Origin: Hyperoodon ampullatus
Lineage: Eukaryota > Chordata > Mammalia > Artiodactyla > Ziphiidae
Length of the DNA: 64,000 nucleotides
Assembly: GCA_949752795.1 (NCBI GenBank)
Contig: OX457056.1
Span: 182,602,563-182,666,562 of the forward strand
Reading direction: 5' to 3'
The notes below the pieces were generated by a model. That model saw only the letters and a list, made by a program, of their open reading frames with translations, ran no database searches and was not told where the DNA came from. Within the stretch, counting starts at the first letter, position 1. Every line of letters starts with the position of its first letter. Of the stretch, positions 46,151 through 57,474 are shown piece by piece. Both the position numbers and the translations under genes were made by a program.

Positions 46151-47495
46151 ACGGTCCCGATTTAATGACCGGTACTTGTGCCCTATGCTCAAAAGGAAAT
46201 CGTGTTTCCCCCAAGTCCCTCTGGGAGTTGGAGGGAAGTATCTGAATCAACTGAGGGGAACAGAGTGCAGTCACCACCTCTGCACCTCTGAGAGCAGTGA
46301 GGGTCTGTGAGCAATGCCCACTGTGGGCAACGTGCTGGGAAGGAAACAGACCGGCCTTGTGGGCCTCCACCCGGGGCTTCCGCTGAAGCCTCTTAATTCT
46401 TGTGCTGCGGGAAAGACGGGCTAGAGTGCCTTCATCCTTGTTTAGAAGGGGCAGCTGTCAAGGCAGCTGTCAGGACTGCACTGCTCACGTCCCAGGAGAC
46501 CACACAATACGTATCACCCTGGTCCTTTGGGCCAACATGCCATTTCCAGGCTGGGAAGATGGGGAGGCACCCAACTCACCATGTCCCCAGACTCGTGCAA
46601 ATACTCGGGTTTTGAAGATATTCTGGGTCGTAATTTGGACTCAGAATTTTACACCTGTTTGTTTTTCCCAAAAGTGCAGCCACACCTTAATTTCATTCTG
46701 AAAATGCTACACAAGTCCCCCAGCCTTGGCATAGCTTGTCTACACCTGGTGAGTCCGCTGGATAGTTAGCCAAGAATTCAGGTAGGCCATTGTCTGTGAA
46801 ATCTGATTCGCACGAGTCACTCACTGGGATGCCAGTGAAGCGAGTTGGGACCTTGGCTCTGCCACCAAATCACCAAACATCCTCTCACCTGTTTTCATCT
46901 TACTCAAATAAGAAAGGTAATATCTCATTTCAAAATTCTCAGGGCCCAGGAAAAGAATTACCTAACAAGAAAAGAGTCCCCCAGTTAAAAAATAACCATA
47001 GTTACAGTAACCACAAGGAAAAATATACTTTACATAAGAGGAGCTTATGTTTGGGGACCAGTCATCTTCTGTCTTAGAAGCAATATGAGCAAGGATATTG
47101 AAGGAGCTAAAAGCATAAAGATAGATATTTGGAGATCAAGGTCAACTCCCCAGTCCTCTTTGCTCCTGTGAAAGTAAAAGAGGAACAGGGCATCTGACAG
47201 AATGCAGCATCCACTCACAAATCTAGAGTAAGGATTCCTTGGACACCTGGCTCTCCAGCAAGTCAGCTAGAGGGAAGGCTTCCATCACTTACAGCAAAGT
47301 ACCTAAATTCCTAAAAAGCAGATAATGTCTCCAGGGGGCAAAAGTCACTGAAGACCAACTCATTTGCGAATGAGTTTCTTTCAGTTTCTTTCTGTTTGGG
47401 GTGGGGGGGAGTCATTTATGCCTCCTTCCTTCCTCCTCCCCCAAACCCCGCTTCCTCCCTCCTACCCTCTTTTTTTCTCTTCTTTCCTCCCTCCT
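46150..47495. other. Flank downstream of CEFIP, no gene recognised
   Basis: No open frame over about 140 codons and no clear repeat. A pyrimidine-rich stretch lies at about 47418-47500. Confidence 0.4.
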
Positions 47496-47497
47496 TT

Positions 47498-47745
47498 AAC
47501 AAACATTTTCAGAGTCCCTGCACTGTGCCAGGCGCTACACTGGGCACCAAAGATACCATGATAATAAGATCTGATCTCTGTGCCCAGGGAATTAAAATCT
47601 AACAAAGAAAGACAATTACAGTCCCACATGGTAAGGGATGTAATAGGGTGGCCTGAAGAGCATCTGACTCATATCCTGGAGGGAAAAAGGGCTTTCCTGC
47701 AGGAATGACACCTGAGCTGAGCCAGAAAACACAGTGTTGTGTGTC
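47498..47745. repeat. L2-like LINE relic
   Basis: Contains 'aacaaacattttcagagtcc', 'tgcactgtgccaggcgctac', 'gatctctgtgcccagggaat' and 'atgacacctgagctgagcc', typical of an old L2 3' region. Confidence 0.7.
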
Positions 47746-48284
47746 AGCTTGTGAAGAAACAAGAATTTCCCCCCTTTAATCTGTCTATCAAACAAAAGTG
47801 ACATGTACTAAATACTAATAGATCTGTCTTGCCATATCAAAGTGTATTGGTTTAGCTAATTGTTCTTTAGCATTTCTAATCAGCACAAGCATAGAACAAG
47901 CGTAGCCTGGCAGGATAGACCTTTGCTGATATGTCCTTCAACTTCTGAATTGAAATTTCACTCAACTGAGTTGCCCAGAAAAACCACTGTTTCTATCATT
48001 GTGTTTAGTAGAATAGTGGTAAGAATTGTGAACATATTGTTTGTGGAAACTGTAGGTAAAGACCACGCCTACATCTTCTGTTTAGTGGACTGGCCCTTTA
48101 CCATGAGTTATGGCCCTTCCAAGTGTCTCCTGGAGAGGGGACATAAACGCAGAGCACCTCGAGGGAACGATCAAAGGTCCTGGGGCTGCTCAATGGAAAA
48201 TAACCAAGAGCTTACACTGTCCATCACACAGGCTGTGCCGGCCCCTGAATGGGGAGATTTGAGCCTGGTCTCAGACCTCACTAC

Positions 48285-48420
48285 AAACCTATGAGAGGTA
48301 CCCTCATTAGCTTCATGTTACTGTAAATAAGCAAAGGCACTGAGACGTGGAGTAACTTCCCATAGTCAACAGTCACCGAGTGAGGGGCCCACACAGGAAC
48401 TCAGGTCTCTCTCACTTCCA
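48285..48420 (-). repeat. Diverged MIR-like relic
   Basis: Contains 'gcaaaggcactgagacgtgg' and 'aacttcccatagtcaaca', then 'cacaggaactcaggtctctc', weak reverse MIR order. Confidence 0.55.
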
Positions 48421-48449
48421 GGTGGGCACTTGAGCCCCCAGTCATGCAT

Positions 48450-48590
48450 CTCTAAGTGTGGTCCATAAACCAGCAAACCTCCACATCACCAGGGAACTTG
48501 TTAGAAATCCAGAATCTCCATCTGCATTTTCAAAAGATTCCCCAGTGATTTGTTGGCACATTAAACTTTGAGAAGTGCTAGCAGCTCCTG
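48450..48590. repeat. MER5A-like hAT DNA-transposon relic
   Basis: Contains 'ctctaagtgtggtccataaa', 'caccagggaacttgttagaa' and 'attccccagtgatttgt' and ends in 'actttgagaagtgct', in MER5A order. Confidence 0.8.
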
Positions 48591-48594
48591 TTTG

Positions 48595-49325
48595 GCCTGG
48601 AAAGGAGAAGATTTAGGGGAAATAAATCGGTATCTTCATGTCTCTCAACATCACCATGAGAGGGAAGAGAAACTTACACGTCTGGGTGAGAGAGTTGCAG
48701 GGATGCTGATTCACACTGACTATGAGAAAGGCATCTCTAATGACTACAGCTGTCTCCAGTGGCACAAGTGGCTTGGGGAGAGCTAAGCTCCCTGTCACTG
48801 GAGATGTTCAGTAGAAGCCAATGACCCCTCTCCCAAGACAGGGGTGGATGCCGATGTCAAAGGGGGCCTAATGCCAGCTTTTGAGACCCCAGGCTCTAGG
48901 TGGGGCTCCAGCATGCTGATGTCATGAATCCAAGTCTACACAGGGGATGGCCACATGAGTGAAACATATGAGGGAAATGACTGCACGTAAAAGAGGAGCT
49001 CTGGGCAAAACCCAAATTCTATGTACGTGGAAAGCATTTGGGCTCAGATAACAAACACCCTGACACTGGACACAATTACCTTGTGTGGTCCTTCCACATC
49101 ATTGTCATAAGTGGAGCCCCCATCTCTACTCTTCCTTGCACTGGTAACCTGTCGTGTACCTGTGTTAGGTATATATCTGAGGGCCCTCCGTCCAGCCAGG
49201 TGACCCACCATAAGGGGCAGTGTGATTTCAAGGGGCCTCCCCATCTGTCCTGATCCACACACGTTGACCACCCTTCCCCTGCCAAGTTTGCTGACTTCCC
49301 AGAGGGTGGATACCCTCTGATGGAA
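48595..49325. other. No gene recognised
   Basis: Only short chance frames. The first part looks unique. Old retroelement sequence may begin near 49260, before the L1M tail. Confidence 0.4.
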
Positions 49326-49327
49326 AC

Positions 49328-50105
49328 CTTTTGACCAATGTTCAATATCACTAGGGATGTTCAAATCAAAACCATAATGAGGTGTCACTGCATACCCATT
49401 AGGATGGCTACTATACAAATTTTTAAAAAACCCAAAAAAACAGAAAACAGGTGTTGGTGAGGATGTGGATAAAGTGGAACCTTTATGCATTACTGGTGGG
49501 AATGTAAAATAGTGCAGCTGCTGTGAAAAACGGGGACGGCAGGTCCTCAAAAAGTTAAACAGAATTACCATGTAATCTGAAAATTCCATTCCTAGGTATA
49601 TATACAAAAGAACTGAAAGCCAGAGTTCAAAGAGATATTTGCATACCCACATTCATAGCAGCATTATTCACATTATCCACAAGGTGGAAGCAACTCAAAT
49701 GTCAATCAGCAAATGAACAGACAGACAAAATGTGGTATATATGTGCAATTGAATATCATTCAGCCTTTAAAAGGAAGAAAATTCTGACACATGCTACAAC
49801 ATGGATTAACCTTGAGGACATTACGCTGAGTGCAATCAGCCAGTCACAGAAGGATAAGTACTGTATGATCCCACTTTTATGAGGCACTGAGTAGCCAGAC
49901 TCGTAGAGGTAGAAAGTAGAATGCTGATTGCCAGGAACTGAGGGCAGAGGCAGTGGGGAGTTGATATTTAATGGGTGCAGAGTTCCAGTTGGGGAAGGTC
50001 AAAAATGTCTGGAGTTGGATGGTGGTGAATGTACTTAATGTACACTTAAAATGGTTAAAATGGTAAATCTTACGGTGTGCAAATTTTGGCACAATTTAAA
50101 AAAAC
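49328..50105 (+). mobile_element. 5'-truncated L1M 3' end
   Basis: Enters in late ORF2 ('tgttcaatatcactagggat'), then 'ccattaggatggctactata', 'ggtgttggtgaggatgtgg', 'catggattaaccttgaggac' and 'ttgccaggaactgagggcag', ending in an A-run at about 50098-50105. The 202-codon minus-strand frame over 49044-49652 is the antisense of this L1. Confidence 0.9.
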
Positions 50106-50879
50106 AGAACAAAAAAAGCCTTTTGACCAGCACAAACATCCCATTCACCCTGAGGTCCCAGCACAGGGTTGGAGGTTAAAGAAAACGCTGCCCCTGGTGT
50201 GGCCAAGCACAGACTGGTCTCCACCTTCCCCTGGAGACAAAGGTGCAGGGTTCGGGATCACGGTGGGTGGGCCTGCTCAGATCCACACTCATAATGACAG
50301 AGCACCTACTCCTGACTCCACAGAGGAAGATGGAGGAAGAGAAAGCTCTAGGGTCCTGCCACCCGCATCAGGTCCTCCTCTTCTTGGCTCCCATGCTCAG
50401 CAGCCTGTGCGCATCCCCTGGTGGCCCAAGCCACAGTCCTGGCCGCTGTCCCCACTGCTCCCAATCTCTTGCCCCTAATTCAATCAGACCCCAAATCTGA
50501 AAATTCTCCCTTCAGACATCTATCAATGAGCAGCCGTCTGCACCGCATCGCCCCTCAACCCCACTCAGAGCACCCTCACTCCCCCCACTCCCAAGGTGAC
50601 TCCCTTCCAAAACACCACTCCCCTCAAGGTAGTCCAAGGCCCTACCTAACACCCCAGGGCTCCCTGCTCACCCCGGCAAAGAGTCAGGGTCCAGAGAAGG
50701 GCGTGCAAGGCTGCCACATGCTGGGGACCCCCATCCTCTCCGGGCTCATCTCCTGCCTGTTCCTACAGCTCCTTTGGACTCCCACCAACTCAAGCTTCTT
50801 TGAGTTGACCAAATGGGCCATTTCCAGCCCCTCCACACACTCTTTGACTCCTCTACAAGAGACGGGGCCTGTGTCTTCT

Positions 50880-51290
50880 CACCCACCGGCTGTGCCCTGC
50901 AGAGCGGAGTCGGTGTGCAAGTCGAAGGTCAAGTCAGAAGGTGCCATGCCACTTCCATCGGTCCCCTGGAACGAGTGCCCTGAGAGTCCTCAGCCACCAC
51001 AGGGCAGTCCACGTACCCTGGTTCACTCTGCTGTGGAGAAGCCCACCCTGGCCCACGTGGAGATGGCCTGGAAAGGCCCCGAGACGACACAGAGAGAGAG
51101 GAAGAGATCCGCCCCCTCTTGTTCCAGCTCCAGCTTCTGGCTGCCCAAGCCAGTGCCGCCTCACTAAGCCATTCCCAGATTCCTGACCCACAAAGCTGTG
51201 ACAGATAACAAAGTGACTGCTGTCATTTGAAGCCACTAAGTTTCAAACTTACACAGCAACAGGTGACTGGAGCCCTCTGCTTCCCCAGCC
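50880..51290 (+). repeat. Probable 3' part of an old MLT1-like LTR
   Basis: The right part reads 'cagattcctgacccacaaag', 'ctgtgacagataacaaag', 'tgaagccactaagtttcaa' (51227-51246) and 'acacagcaacaggtgactgg', the 3' end pattern of MaLR LTRs. The left boundary is unclear. A 248-codon frame starting at 50421 runs into this relic. Confidence 0.55.
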
Positions 51291-51686
51291 TCCCTACCCT
51301 CTCCACGCTCACCTTCTCCCTGGACCCTCTGGACCCTCCCCTCCCCACCAGCCTGCTCCTGCCCACTCCTGTGTGCCTTAAGGTGCTCTACCTTAGACCC
51401 CAACTTCTCTAGAAGGACACCTCTGATGCCCTAACTCCTGGCCATGCACCTCGCTTTCCAAGTCCACCAGCCTGTTGTGTTTCTCCCATCCCAGCCCATG
51501 TTGTAATTGTCTGTTTAACTGTTTGTCTTTCTCGCCCCCTCAATGCTCACTTTTGGAAGGAGGGATCTTGCCTGTCCTCACTCATCCCCAGCAGCTAATA
51601 TGGTGCCAGGCCCAAGGTAAGCCATAGGTAAACATCACTGAATTCCATGGAATTCTTATTCTAAATTCTAAAAAGGGTCTTTTGGG

Positions 51687-51996
51687 GGCTTCCCTGGTGG
51701 CGCAGTGGTTGAGAATCTGCCTGCCAATGCAGGGGACACGGGTTCGAACCCTGGTCTGGGAAGATCCCACATGCCGCGGAGCAACTAGCCCCGTGAGCCA
51801 CAATTACTGAGCCTGCGTGTCTGGAGCCTGTGCTCCGCAACGAGAGGCCACGATAGTGAGAGGCCCGCGCACCGTGATGAGGAGTGGCCCCCACTTGCCG
51901 CAACTAGAGAAAGCCCTCACACAGAAACGAAGAGCCAACACAGCCATAAATAAAATAAATAAAAATTTTAAAATAAATAAATAAATAAATAAAAAT
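51687..51996 (+). mobile_element. CHR-type cetacean SINE no. 6, long (CHR-1-like) form
   Basis: Longer than the other CHR copies (about 300 bases). It has an extra 3' body ('caactagagaaagccctcac', 'cgaagagccaacacagcc') and an AAAT-rich tail. It keeps a canonical tRNA B box, ggttcgaaccc, at 51741-51751. A perfect 17-base target-site duplication lies at 51670-51686 and 51997-52013. Confidence 0.96.
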
Positions 51997-52013
51997 AAAA
52001 AGGGTCTTTTGGG

Positions 52014-53395
52014 AGAAGAAATCCATGTCAGTCTGACCTTATTTCCTCACTTTCCAAACTAGTTGTTAATACTAACTAGATGAGTTAAGCCAGTCCCACA
52101 CCAGAACAGGCACTCTGCCCCCCTGATCGTGTGAGATTGTGCAGCTGCGGAGGCTGTAGCCCCACAAACGCGATCTCAGGCACCCAAGGCCCAGGAACAG
52201 ATGTTCCATGATGTAACCCATAAGTCAGCATTCACACTTAACTAATGTCCTTTGATGAGAAATTCCAGGCCTGCCAACAGAAGGAGGCCAAAAGGGTTAC
52301 CCAGGACTCACAACAACATCCAAAACCCAAGTTAGAACCAAATTATTATTTGGTCTTGTGATGATAAAATGATGAGGACATTAGACAAGTCGTACTAAGT
52401 GAAAGTGGTGAGTGTACCTGAATTCTATTTACTGACACAGGGAGGACTCGGCATCAGACCACAGTCTTCTGAAGTATTTCATCATGTTTGACTGCCAAGT
52501 GGTAAGGCCAGGTTAGTACTGATGGGGTTTTAACCCTTAAGTCACCTAAGACAAATCAAGGGTGCTCTCATTTAGGACAAGGGGGATAAATTAAGCTGGT
52601 TATCTCTCTTCTCATCTCCCCTCAAAGTGTCTATAGTTCCATGGATGGAGAAATAAATATTATTACAAGAAAAAAAATGGCTCTAAAAGATAAATAACAT
52701 CACCACCTAAGGTGTCCACACATCCAGGTTTAAATCTCTAAGTAGGATTTGAATATTATCAAGCATGGAAGAGCTTTAGAAAATTCTAGAGGAGACACTG
52801 TTTGACATCTTCACATCTCAATTAATTTCTCTATGAGTTTTTGAAACAGGGTGACTCTGAAGGTTGTTGGGAAGTCAGATCAGCCACTAAGATTCTCATG
52901 TTGCCAAAAGTTCCAACAGTGTCCTCTGAGTATGTTCTTGAGGCTTCAAAACTTAAAACTAGTTGACCCCAGCTAAGCATATTTGTTAAAGGAACACTGA
53001 CCATGTTATCTTTTCTGATAACATGTCCAGCCCCCGGGGAGACCTTTCCCTCTTATACTCTGCATGGCAAGGGGGAGAGAGGGCAGGGCAGAAGCCACCA
53101 GAAGGCAGGAGGGAGGAAGGAAGAAGCCATATGTTACCCCCTCCAAAAACGTCTACCACATACTTGAATCTAATCTGAATCCTCCAGGCTGTTGGCAGAA
53201 GATGCTAAGAGAAAGGGTTTTTCTAAGAAAATCTGAGCTCATGTTGATGGCCCTGGTCTAAAATAACTCTCAGTGCAACTCCCTTCTCTCTGCTGCTTGA
53301 GCAGGGACTCCAGCAAACCAGAAGAGATGTGTCCTTCCAAAGACATTGGAAAACACTGTATTCTCTTAGTACAAAAGAAGTTTTCAGAAGTTGAT
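52014..53395. other. Flank, no gene recognised
   Basis: AT-moderate unique-looking sequence without a long open frame. No element was recognised with confidence. Confidence 0.4.
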
Positions 53396-53399
53396 CATA

Positions 53400-54112
53400 A
53401 TTGCAAAAATTAAGGTAAAACAAAATAAATTATAAATCAGTAGAGTAATTGGAATATAAAATAGGGACTATTTCTACAATTGAATATCATATGGCAAGAA
53501 GCATGAATAAAGTTTACGCATAGAAACACAGATGACTCTTACTGGCTAAATGTTCACGGGACTAAAGTCAAGTCATAGAAGAATAAAAAAGGGCTTCCCT
53601 CGTGGCACAGTGGTTGAGAGTCCACCTGCCGATGCAGGGGACACGGATTCGTGCCCCGGTCTGGGAAGATCCCATATGCCGTGGAGCGGCTGGGCCCGTG
53701 AGCCATGGCCACTTAGCCTGTGCGTCCGGAGCCTGTACTCCACAACGGGAGAGGCCACAACAGTGAGAGGCCCGCGTACCACAAAAAAAAAAAGAATAAA
53801 AAAAATTTTTTTTAGAAAATAGTAACTGATATCAATCAAATTAGAACAAGGAATAAATAGAGACATTTCATTATGATGAAGGAGCCAATTAATCAAGAAG
53901 ACATAACGATCCTAAATATGTATGTATCTAATAACAGAGCTCGAGAGTACAGGGAGGAAATTAAAGTCACAATGAAATGGATAATGGGTAGCATTACTTA
54001 CCCAACAGATTGGCAAAATTATAAATTCTGACAATCCCAAGTGTTAACAAGGATACAGAGCAATGGAAATTCTCATGCACTACTTGTGAGAATATAACTT
54101 GGTACAAGCACT
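53400..54112 (+). mobile_element. Old L1 fragments interrupted by a CHR SINE
   Basis: Right of the SINE, 'ttaatcaagaagacataacg' (53889-53908), 'cctaaatatgtatgtatcta' and 'ataacagagctcgagagtac' are L1 ORF2 words. 'ttctcatgcactacttgtg' near 54070 is the late ORF2 end. The left part looks like another L1 scrap. Confidence 0.65.
53591..53792 (+). mobile_element. CHR-type cetacean SINE no. 7
   Basis: Full-length CHR SINE with scattered substitutions and an A tail. The 11-base duplication agaataaaaaa at 53580-53590 and 53793-53803 is A-rich and so weaker evidence than most. Confidence 0.94.
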
Positions 54113-54310
54113 GTATTAGTTATCAATTACTGTGTAACAAAATACCACAAAACTTAATAGCTTTAAAAAAAAACTTAATGGCATAGAACAACAAACCTTT
54201 ATTTTCTCATGATATAGTGGGTCAGGACTGTGGGAATGGTTTAATGTCCCTCATGAGATCGAGTCAAGATGTCATGTGAGGCTGTATTTATCTGGCCTTC
54301 CTCAGTCAAG
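54112..54310. repeat. Old interspersed repeat ('ttagttatcaattactgtgtaacaa' family)
   Basis: 'gtattagttatcaattactg', then 'taacaaaataccacaaaact' and 'acaaacctttattttctcat'. This is a widespread mammalian repeat type, probably an L1M 3' UTR part. It directly follows the L1 ORF2 fragment on the left. Confidence 0.55.
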
Positions 54311-55089
54311 GGATCTGAGAGAAGGTAGAGGCCACCTGCTTCCACCCCCTCCCCAGGAAAGGGAGCCCTAAAGACCTGCCACCCAGGCATGCCAGAGGAG
54401 TAAACCACCTCCTGTCCCCAACCCCACAGGGGCACCTCACAGGTATTGCTGAGAAGAGGCCTTCACCTGTCCGGAGCTAAGGCCCGGCCCCATGGACCCA
54501 GTTAGGATGACTGGAGAGGAGAGAGCTGTCAGAGCCTGTCCCAAGCCTTCACACCAGGAGGGACAGGGCTGAGGGAAATGATAAGGCTCCCAAATGCACA
54601 CAGGAGTAACAGACAGGAGTGTGGCTTAGCATCAGGAGGTAGACCTCCAACCACAAAGCAAGGTCCTACGCCCCTTGCAACCCAAGAAGAGACCAGGGCA
54701 GCTTAACAGGCCATCAGGACCCGCAGCCAGCCAGGCCTGGGCAATGTGGGAAGGTCACGGTCAGAGCCAGGTGGAAGAAAGAAGGCTAGGACTTCTGTGG
54801 GGGAACTGTCAGAAGGACAGAGGAATAAGAACTTCTTGTCACTGCTCCTGCCCATGGACCAGCCAGAGAGGAGGTTCAGTACCTTCTCTGGGGCCCCAGG
54901 ATGAAGCTGTGTGCCTGCTGGCACCCGGCCCCCGGCAGGCTGGTAGAGGCCACGCAGTCAGGCCATGCAGTCATTCGGAACGCCTATGGTAAGAGCAGGT
55001 CTTCCTAAGCCAAGGGGTTTGCCTGACGTCAATCACAGGGAAAGAGGCAGGTCCTTCCGGCCCCAGCCCCTGTCCCAGGGCAACCACAT

Positions 55090-55460
55090 GAAAAATCCAG
55101 AGCCAGAGCCACCAGCCAAGCTGTCCTCAACTTCCTGACCCACTGAACCCATGAGATGCAATAAAGCATCAGGGTCGGGCTTCCCTGGTGGCGCAGTGGT
55201 TGAGAGTCCGCCTGTCGATGCAGGGGACACGGGTTCGTGCCCCGGTCCGGGAGGATCCCACATGCCGCGGAGTGGCTGGGCCCGTGAGCCGTGGCTGCTG
55301 AGTCTGTGCATCCGGAGCCTGTGCTCCGCAACGGGAGAGGCCACAGCAGTGAGAGGCCCATGTACTGAAAAAAAAAAAAAAAAAAAAAAAGCATCAGGGT
55401 CTTAAGCCACTAATTTTAAGGTAATTTGTCACTCAGCAAGAGATCACCAAAACAATGGAA
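55090..55460 (+). repeat. MLT1-like LTR 3' end split by a SINE
   Basis: Left of the SINE, 'aacttcctgacccactgaac' and 'atgagatgcaataaagc'; right of it, 'cttaagccactaattttaag' and 'gcaagagatcaccaaaaca'. Joined, these match the 3' end of a MaLR LTR, which is therefore older than the SINE at 55177. Confidence 0.65.
55177..55387 (+). mobile_element. CHR-type cetacean SINE no. 8
   Basis: Full-length CHR SINE with a pure A tail (about 55369-55390). A perfect 14-base target-site duplication, aaagcatcagggtc, lies at 55163-55176 and 55388-55401. It is inserted in an LTR relic. Confidence 0.97.
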
Positions 55461-55679
55461 CCTTCCAGCTGGTCTCCTCTGTGCTCCATTGTGCTAGAGA
55501 GAACAGAGGAAGATGAGAGTATCTCTGCTTGGGTTAAGGGAGAAGCATCCCTCAGGCCCGGAGTGGAGGAAGCGGCTGGTCAAGCAGCAAGGGAAACCTC
55601 GCGGGTGCCAAGACCCGGCCAGCCAGCCCTCCTTATTTCGAAGGGCTGGGCTCACTTTTTAGAAGCCTGGTGAGCCCCT

Positions 55680-55800
55680 TTCAGGTAGGCTATTATTATC
55701 TCCATTGTGCTGAAGAAAAACCCAAGGCCAAACAGCTCAGGGCACATACGGAGTGGAGCTGGGATCCAAACCCCAGGTCTGTGCACCTGTGAAGCCCACT
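55680..55800 (-). repeat. MIR-like SINE relic
   Basis: Contains 'attattatctccattgtgct', 'aacccaaggccaaacagctc' and 'ggatccaaaccccaggtctg', the reverse MIR layout. Confidence 0.7.
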
Positions 55801-56791
55801 ACAAAGAGCCGCTTCGCCAACGCCTTGGATCCTCAAGGGAGAGCCCAGCCGTGCTGTCCAGCTTGCACGGGTGTGGGAGGGGTGGGGAGGGGTCCTGAAA
55901 GGGTCTCTTGAAACATATGCTCGGAAGCCAGCATGGAGCACCCTTGCCTGGCTCTTCAGCTCCCCGCACAAGCAGACGTAATTCCATCCATCCACAGAAA
56001 CGTGCTTCTCCCCACACACCCTCGCTGCCAACCTGCCTCACCCCTGCAGCTCTCCACACAGAGACCTTCATGGGAACAGGAGGGGCTCAACTGATGGCCC
56101 ATTTAGCTCTCAGCAGCCAGACAGGGAACAGGTACATCTGGAAAGATACACTGCACCTAGGCGAGTTATACTGGGGGTGAGAGCCCCACCACTTGGGCCC
56201 TAGCTTTGGGTTCTGTAGGCTTCAGGCAATGCGCAGAGGCAGAGTTGTCATTAAGGGACACTGCAACAGAAGGTCAGGTTCACTCAAAGTTAGAAAGCTC
56301 CACTCCTGGGACCCAGGTTGGGCGGGCAGCAATTGTGGGTCAGGCAGTGAGGAACCTTAAGAGCGCGAGGCTGCATCAGCGAACGACCCTCAGCCCCAGG
56401 TCTGCTATAGCACCTCTCCCCAGCTTCAGAAGTCTCCTAAGAATGTGGGGTTAGGAGATGGTGCTGGGGGAAGGGCGGAGAGGGATGCTCAGAGGGTGGC
56501 GGTGTTCTAAGTTTCCCTAAGTGGGGCAAGGGAGAGAATAAAGCATGCAGAGTTCACACACTCCCTCCCTGGGCCCTCTGGATGACGATGAGGCAGAGCT
56601 GAGTCTGCGGGGGTGTCTGGGGCCCAGCCAGGAGGGGAGGCAGCCCAAGGCGGTAGGGGTACCAGGGGACCTGGGCTGCTGGGTGAAGGGAGCCAAGCAG
56701 GGGATATAGGCTCCTGCACACACCAACCCCCTCATTGCAAGTTCATCCCACCAGTAAACGAGAGGAATCTTCCCCATAAAGAGTGACTCCA

Positions 56792-57004
56792 GGGCTTCCC
56801 TGGTGGCGCAGTGGTTAAGAGTCCGCCTGCCGATGCAGGGGACACGGGTTCGTGCCCCGGTCGGGGAAGTTCCCACATGCCGCGGAGCGTCTGGGCCCGT
56901 GAGCCATGGCCGCTGAGCCTGCGCGTCCGGAGCCTGTGCTCCGCAACGGGAGAGGCCGCAACAGTGAGAGGCCCGCGTACCGCAAAAAAAAATAAAAAAT
57001 AAAA
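56792..57004 (+). mobile_element. CHR-type cetacean SINE no. 9
   Basis: Full-length CHR SINE with an A/T-rich tail. A 14-base target-site duplication with one mismatch lies at 56778-56791 and 57005-57018 (aaagagtgactcca against aaagagtaactcca). Confidence 0.96.
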
Positions 57005-57474
57005 AAAGAGTAACTCCAACTGATGCCATTACTAATCACTGGCCATAAAGCTACTACATAAAGAAGAGAGACAGAATGATAAATCTACAGGAGGGCTGCC
57101 TGACAGAACAATTAGACTTGGGAGACAAACATTCGTTCACAGACATCACCACCAGGCATGTATTATTAATAAAATAGACATTGAGCTCAGTAGATAATGA
57201 AAGGAAAGGGGACCCCGGCCTCCCCCACCCCAATAAAGTCTCCCACTATCCCTCAACCTTGTCATTGAGCTCTAACTGACATCAGCTCCCTGAGACTGGT
57301 GAGGCTGTCACATGATGCAGGGGAAGTCATGCTCTCTGTTTCTCCCACTCCTGGGGACAGGTACAACTCACTCAATTCCTACTGCCAACTTATATCTGGG
57401 TCCAGCTCCTCCATTGCGTGTTTTATTGTCTCCCCTCCTATTATATAATAAATTATCCCCAAATTTATCAGCTT

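Noticed and set aside
49044..49652. 202-codon minus-strand frame
   Set aside because: Largely the antisense of an L1M tail; similar peptides recur at 38910-39356 and 59218-59643.
50421..51167. 248-codon plus-strand frame downstream of CEFIP
   Set aside because: Low-complexity Ser/Pro composition, no domain, no splice context, and its right part runs into an old LTR relic.
51687..51790. tRNA gene suggested by A- and B-box sequences
   Set aside because: The boxes belong to the tRNA-derived head of a SINE with tail and target-site duplication; no cloverleaf with a matching acceptor stem is evident.
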